Positions 4,926-7,858 of a stretch of 7,858 bases of DNA are shown here, one piece after another (positions within the stretch are counted from its first letter, which is position 1; each line of letters begins with the position of its first letter). The position numbers and the translations under genes were made by a program. The DNA lies in contig PWSL01000476.1 of assembly GCA_003563255.1 (NCBI GenBank), forward strand, positions 1 through 7,858, in the 5' to 3' direction. The notes below the pieces were generated by a model that saw only the letters and a list, made by a program, of their open reading frames with translations, did not search any database and was not told where the DNA came from. Source of the DNA: Desulfonatronospira sp. GTDB taxonomy: Bacteria; Desulfobacterota; Desulfovibrionia; Desulfovibrionales; Desulfonatronovibrionaceae.

Positions 4926-6647
4926 ATGTGCAGCACCTGGAATTCACGAGTTAAATGGAGGGTCATCAGTACTGAGGCTTCTTCATCGCAAATCGCCCGA
5001 ATGGCTGATCAGCTTGAAATATCGCCTGTGCTTTGCAGGATACTGCACCAGAGGGGCATGACCACTCTGGACGAAATGCAGTTTTTCCTGAGCCCCGGCC
5101 TCAGATATTTAAAACCACTCGAATCATGGCCGCATCTGCAGCAGGCTGCTGATATCATCGCCTCCTCTGTAAACTCTCATGATGAGATTGCAGTCTGGGG
5201 TGATTATGATGTGGATGGAATCACCTCTACAGCTCTTTTAAAAGAGTTTTTCAGGTCCAGGGGCATTGAAATCACCAGCTACCTGCCCCACCGCATCCAT
5301 GATGGATACGGGCTGAACACAGCCGGTATTGAAAAGCTGGCCGCCCAGGGGGTACGCACCCTCATCACAGTGGACTGCGGCATATCCCATCATGCTGAAA
5401 TAGCCAGAGCCAAAGAACTGGGCATTCGGGTCATCCTGACGGATCACCACCAGCCCGGGCAGGAACTGCCCCCTGCTGATGCAGTCTTAAACCCCAGATG
5501 CAGTCCATGCCCCTACCCTGAACTGGCAGGTGTAGGATCGGCTTTTTTTCTTGCTGCTGCCCTCAACAAGACCTTGCCTGGACCCCAAATGGACATCCGG
5601 GACCTCCTGGACCTGGTGGCCTTGGGTACCATAGCCGACCTGGTCCCCCTGGACCGGGCCAACCGCATCCTGGTCAAAAACGGTCTGTTGCTTTTGAGCG
5701 AAGCCCGCAGGCCCGGGATATACGCCCTTAAGGAAGCCTCCGGTCTGGGAGGAGCGGATATCATCGGGGCCGGCCAGGTGGGATTCGGCCTGGGTCCGAG
5801 AATCAATGCCGCCGGCAGGCTGGATGACCCGCACCTGGCCCTGGAATTGCTCTTGAGCCGCGATCTGCAGCAGGCCCGCACCATTGCCAAAAAGCTCAAT
5901 ACCCTGAATAATGAAAGAAAGAAGACCGAGGACATCATCCTGGAAAAGGCCCGGGATCAGGCACAGATGTACAAAAACGACTCCGGCCTGGTCCTGTTTG
6001 ACCCTGAGTGGCACTCCGGAGTCCTGGGCATAGTGGCTTCGCGCCTGGTGGATGAATTTTACCTGCCCTGCCTGGTCCTGACCCGGGAAAATGGGATTAT
6101 CAAGGGGTCCGGCAGAAGCATTTCCGGTTTTAATTTATATCAGGGCCTCTGCAGCCTGAAAAGCCACCTGTCCGGATTCGGGGGGCACAGCCAGGCAGCA
6201 GGGCTGAGCATGCAGCCTGAAAACCTGGACAGCCTGCGCTCAGGCTTCAACAACGTCATCAAGGACTGCCTGGGACCGGGACCTTACCACAGGGCAATGG
6301 TCATGGACGCACGTTTGGGCCTGGACGAACTCTCTCCGGACTTTCTACAGGAACTGGAGCTCCTGCAGCCCTTCGGGCCGGAAAACCCCAGGCCGGTCTT
6401 TCAGTCTCCTCCTCTCAAAGTTGTGGAACAGAGCCTGTTCGGTAACGACAAGCACGTCAGGTTTCACCTCAAGGATACTGATTCCGGGATGCAGCTGCAG
6501 GGCCAGTTCTGGCGTCAGGGCCATAACCTCAATCACATGAGCTTCAAGGGCAAACTCCTTACTCTGGCATACACCCCGGGCATTAACATCTATCAGGGCC
6601 TGGTCAGCATCCGGCTCAACATAAAGGAAATCCTGGAAGTTTCCTGA
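4926..6647 (+). CDS. recJ: Single-stranded-DNA-specific exonuclease RecJ
   Basis: RecJ is a cytoplasmic 5'-3' exonuclease on single-stranded DNA that acts in RecF-pathway recombination and mismatch and base-excision repair. The 573-residue length matches the family (about 577 in E. coli). The DHH phosphoesterase core shows GDYDVDG (92-98), TVDCGISHH (148-156), TDHH (172-175), AGVGSAFF (201-208), LGTIADLVPL (233-242) and INAAGRLDDP (293-302). The DHHA1 part has WHSGVLGIVASRL (362-374), GSGRS (394-398) and GFGGHSQAAGL (417-427). A C-terminal OB-fold-like region begins around LDELSPDFLQELELLQPFGP (466-485). All metal-binding motifs are intact. ATG 4926 has no clear Shine-Dalgarno and no better start is nearby; the family-like sequence starts at about residue 9 (VKWRVIS). 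Translation may rely on coupling to the HDOD gene 17 nt upstream. Confidence 0.97.
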   Translation: MCSTWNSRVKWRVISTEASSSQIARMADQLEISPVLCRILHQRGMTTLDEMQFFLSPGLRYLKPLESWPHLQQAADIIASSVNSHDEIAVWGDYDVDGITSTALLKEFFRSRGIEITSYLPHRIHDGYGLNTAGIEKLAAQGVRTLITVDCGISHHAEIARAKELGIRVILTDHHQPGQELPPADAVLNPRCSPCPYPELAGVGSAFFLAAALNKTLPGPQMDIRDLLDLVALGTIADLVPLDRANRILVKNGLLLLSEARRPGIYALKEASGLGGADIIGAGQVGFGLGPRINAAGRLDDPHLALELLLSRDLQQARTIAKKLNTLNNERKKTEDIILEKARDQAQMYKNDSGLVLFDPEWHSGVLGIVASRLVDEFYLPCLVLTRENGIIKGSGRSISGFNLYQGLCSLKSHLSGFGGHSQAAGLSMQPENLDSLRSGFNNVIKDCLGPGPYHRAMVMDARLGLDELSPDFLQELELLQPFGPENPRPVFQSPPLKVVEQSLFGNDKHVRFHLKDTDSGMQLQGQFWRQGHNLNHMSFKGKLLTLAYTPGINIYQGLVSIRLNIKEILEVS

Positions 6648-6664
6648 CTTCTGGTATTTCCGGT

Positions 6665-6670
6665 TATAAT
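6665..6670 (+). promoter_or_regulatory. Possible -10 box TATAAT before the TVP38-family gene
   Basis: A perfect TATAAT lies in the 33-nt gap after recJ. The region 17-18 nt upstream (TTCCTG, 6641-6646) is a poor -35. A start about 7 nt downstream of the box would leave only about 4 nt of leader, so the site would give a near-leaderless transcript or may be chance. Confidence 0.3.
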
Positions 6671-6680
6671 CAGGCTACCC

Positions 6681-7343
6681 ATGTACTACAGAGGCAGTAT
6701 AAAAATCATTATTCTGGCAGGCATTCTCTTTGTGGGCCTGCTCTTGCAGCAAAGCGGCGTAATTGACATCAGCCGGGAAATAGCCAGGGCCGAAAACCTG
6801 GCCCAGCTGTGGTGGTCCCCGCTGCTCTTCATCATTCTTATGGCCGTTCTTTATACCATGGCCATGCCGGCTGCCTTTTTCATCTGGGCCATGGGGGTTA
6901 TCTATCATCCCTGGGCCGCCACCATCATGGTCGTTGCAGGAGGGCTTGCAGGCAGCATCGGGGCCTATTATTTTACAGGATATTTATCCAGTTCACTGCG
7001 GGAGCGGTTTTCCAGGACCCAGGCCTTCAGACTGCTGCGCCAGAATTCCGGATTCTTTCAGCTTCTAGCCATGCGCTCCCTGCCAGGATTTCCGCATGCC
7101 CTGATCAATTACAGCTGCGGGATACTGCAAATCCCCCTGGCGGCCTACATCTACAGCACCATCCTGGGATTTGCAGTCAAGGGCTATATCTATACATCTG
7201 CGGTTCACCAGGCCACTCACTACGTCCAGGAATCCGGCGCCCAGGTGGTTTCCTTTCATACTGTCTGGCCCTTGCTGCTTCTGGTATTATTTTCACTGGG
7301 CGGACTCCTCTTTCAGAAAAAATTTTTAAAAAACACTTGCTAA
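6681..7343 (+). CDS. TVP38/TMEM64 (VTT/DedA-like) family membrane protein
   Basis: This 220-residue protein is an integral inner-membrane protein. Hydrophobic segments lie at about 7-27, 47-75, 78-102 (which includes GGLAGSIGAYYFTGYL), 146-170 and 195-212, with a basic C-terminal tail (QKKFLK). The family signature is in AMRSLPGFPHALINYSCGIL (130-149), the R-x-x-P-x-x-P type block followed by a small-residue Gly segment. Relatives (VTT/DedA, TMEM64, TMEM41B) are linked to lipid scrambling or membrane homeostasis in other organisms; the substrate here is unknown. ATG 6681 has a weak CAGG (6671-6674) 6 nt upstream. It lies 33 nt after recJ and 45 nt before ssrA. The neighbours do not indicate function. 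Confidence 0.88.
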   Translation: MYYRGSIKIIILAGILFVGLLLQQSGVIDISREIARAENLAQLWWSPLLFIILMAVLYTMAMPAAFFIWAMGVIYHPWAATIMVVAGGLAGSIGAYYFTGYLSSSLRERFSRTQAFRLLRQNSGFFQLLAMRSLPGFPHALINYSCGILQIPLAAYIYSTILGFAVKGYIYTSAVHQATHYVQESGAQVVSFHTVWPLLLLVLFSLGGLLFQKKFLKNTC

Positions 7344-7364
7344 ATCCGTAAACGTATTTATATT
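7337..7364 (+). promoter_or_regulatory. Candidate sigma-70 promoter of ssrA
   Basis: TTGCTA (7337-7342) and TATATT (7359-7364) are separated by 16 nt and overlap the end of the upstream membrane-protein gene. Transcription would begin near 7371, leaving a short 5' leader that RNase P would remove to give the mature tmRNA end at 7389. Hexamer matches are moderate; the location is right. Confidence 0.45.
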
Positions 7365-7436
7365 GTTTTTTCACGACCTGACAATTCAGGGGGCGACATG
7401 GCTTCGACGGGGATGATAGAGGCCAGGGTTGCAGGC

Positions 7437-7470
7437 CGAGGTGCCGCGGGGACCTCGTTAAACACGCGGC
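7437..7470 (+). other. tmRNA pseudoknot PK1
   Basis: CGAGGT (7437-7442) pairs with ACCTCG (7452-7457). The loop sequence GCCGCG (7443-7448) pairs with CGCGGC (7465-7470), forming a classic H-type pseudoknot. It ends 12 nt before the resume codon, the usual spacing for positioning the tag frame. Confidence 0.9.
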
Positions 7471-7482
7471 AAAAAAATAGTT

Positions 7483-7515
7483 GCCAAGAACAACAATTAC
7501 GCAATGGCTGCTTAG
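7483..7515 (+). CDS. tmRNA-encoded proteolysis tag AKNNNYAMAA
   Basis: After the A-rich, conserved-looking AATAGTTGCC context the resume codon is GCC (7483-7485). The frame reads A-K-N-N-N-Y-A-M-A-A and ends at TAG (7513-7515). With the Ala from charged tmRNA the tag is 11 residues, as in E. coli (AANDENYALAA). It ends M-A-A rather than the common L-A-A; the terminal Ala-Ala recognised by ClpXP-type proteases is kept. Confidence 0.92.
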   Translation, partial: AKNNNYAMAA

Positions 7516-7845
7516 AGCGGTCACGTTTCCACTCGCAGACGCCTGATAAGCGAAACGGAAGCGCCAACCCCCCATCAGGCTGGCTCTTCATGCTCTGTTC
7601 CGGGGCTTGAAGGGCGAGACTTCACCGGAACTGGTTTTCAGGGGCCTGTCCGGAGGCAACCCTGAAAACGAGAATTAAATCCGGACTAAGCCTGTAGAAA
7701 CCTTGTGCTGAACATTCTCGGACGCGGGTTCGATTCCCGCCGCCTCCACCATTTACCCCTCCTATCCTATCCTGACTCATCCAAAAAGACAGTAAAAACA
7801 GACTATTACCTTTGCTTGATATCCACTCAAATCCGCATTAATCCC

Positions 7846-7851
7846 TTGACA
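7846..7851 (+). promoter_or_regulatory. Isolated TTGACA, possible -35 of a gene beyond the window
   Basis: A perfect -35 consensus lies 7 nt from the right edge. Any matching -10 would lie outside the window, so this is only a candidate. The sequence from 7752 to here has no gene, no strong hairpin and no clear terminator for ssrA. Confidence 0.25.
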
Positions 7852-7858
7852 GCCAGAA

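Larger units (their letters stand above)
7389..7751 (+). ncRNA. ssrA: tmRNA (transfer-messenger RNA), one-piece form
   Basis: tmRNA with SmpB rescues stalled ribosomes and adds a degradation tag. The 363-nt gene is complete. The 5' end GGGGGCG (7389-7395) pairs with CGCCTCC (7741-7747), including one G-U pair, followed by A and an encoded CCA (7749-7751). The T-arm is GCGGG, TTCGATT, CCCGC (7724-7740). The 5' region has the typical GGCTTCGACGGGG. Pseudoknot PK1 precedes the tag. Further stems are GCCTGAT/ATCAGGC (7541-7547/7574-7580), TTCCGG/CCGGAA (7598-7603/7625-7630) and GTTTTCAGG/CCTGAAAAC (7634-7642/7661-7669). The loop of the last stem has GTCCGG (7648-7653) pairing with CCGGAC (7681-7686). 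It is not a permuted two-piece tmRNA. ORFs called across this region are spurious. Confidence 0.98.

Noticed and set aside
5487..6014. Minus-strand ORFs opposite recJ (175 aa and 141 aa at 5513-5938)
   Set aside because: They lie antisense to conserved DHH motifs, and their composition is that of reverse-frame reading.
6809..7351. + strand 180-aa ORF overlapping the TVP38-family gene
   Set aside because: It is a +1-shifted shadow with a His/Gln-rich translation; the other frame has membrane segments and the family motif.
7398..7610. ORFs across the tmRNA (also minus-strand 7177-7575 and 7358-7591)
   Set aside because: The region is a structured RNA gene with acceptor stem, T-arm and pseudoknots; only the 10-codon tag is translated.
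7752..7858. Terminator or gene after ssrA
   Set aside because: I find no GC-rich hairpin followed by a T-tract and no ORF; only a small CCTAT tandem (7760-7772 area) that looks incidental.

Overview
This 7.86-kb window looks like a core-chromosome segment from a sulfate-reducing Deltaproteobacterium (Desulfobacterota), most likely of the Desulfovibrionales. That placement is an inference from recalled family resemblance: a DUF4416 protein, the YicC-RemA/DUF370-Gmk-PyrF order, and a TPR protein of a type I associate with that order. No database search was possible. All protein-coding genes and the one RNA gene are on the + strand, and coding density is high.

Layout. Positions 1-3833 hold a tight gene train: a left-truncated DUF4416 gene, yicC, remA-like (DUF370), gmk, pyrF and a TPR-protein gene. 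The genes overlap by 4 or 11 nt or are separated by at most 11 nt, and three internal starts have clear Shine-Dalgarno sequences inside the end of the preceding gene. This looks like one translationally coupled operon combining an RNase-type protein, a small regulator, guanylate kinase (GMP to GDP) and OMP decarboxylase (last step of UMP synthesis).

Positions 3834-4050 are the longest gap between genes. Most of the gap is a 151-bp non-coding element (3855-4005) with perfect 18-bp terminal inverted repeats, flanked by a perfect 8-bp direct repeat, CCCAATTA. This is the hallmark of a miniature inverted-repeat transposable element (MITE). It contains a second, inner inverted repeat, so nearly the whole insert can fold on itself.

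Positions 4051-6647 hold an HDOD-domain gene and, 17 nt later, recJ (single-strand 5'-3' exonuclease). A TVP38/TMEM64 (VTT/DedA-like) membrane protein gene follows at 6681-7343. The tmRNA gene ssrA (7389-7751) is complete, with a 7-bp acceptor stem, T-arm, encoded CCA, four recognisable pseudoknot/hairpin stems and a proteolysis tag AKNNNYAMAA. The last 107 bp contain no gene I can support, only an isolated TTGACA near the right edge.

Apart from the MITE, the content is housekeeping. I see no phage, CRISPR, toxin-antitoxin or defence genes. The best targets for a second look are the MITE with its nested palindrome, the TPR protein with an uncharacterised N-terminal region, the DUF4416 gene joined to yicC, and the tmRNA tag variant.
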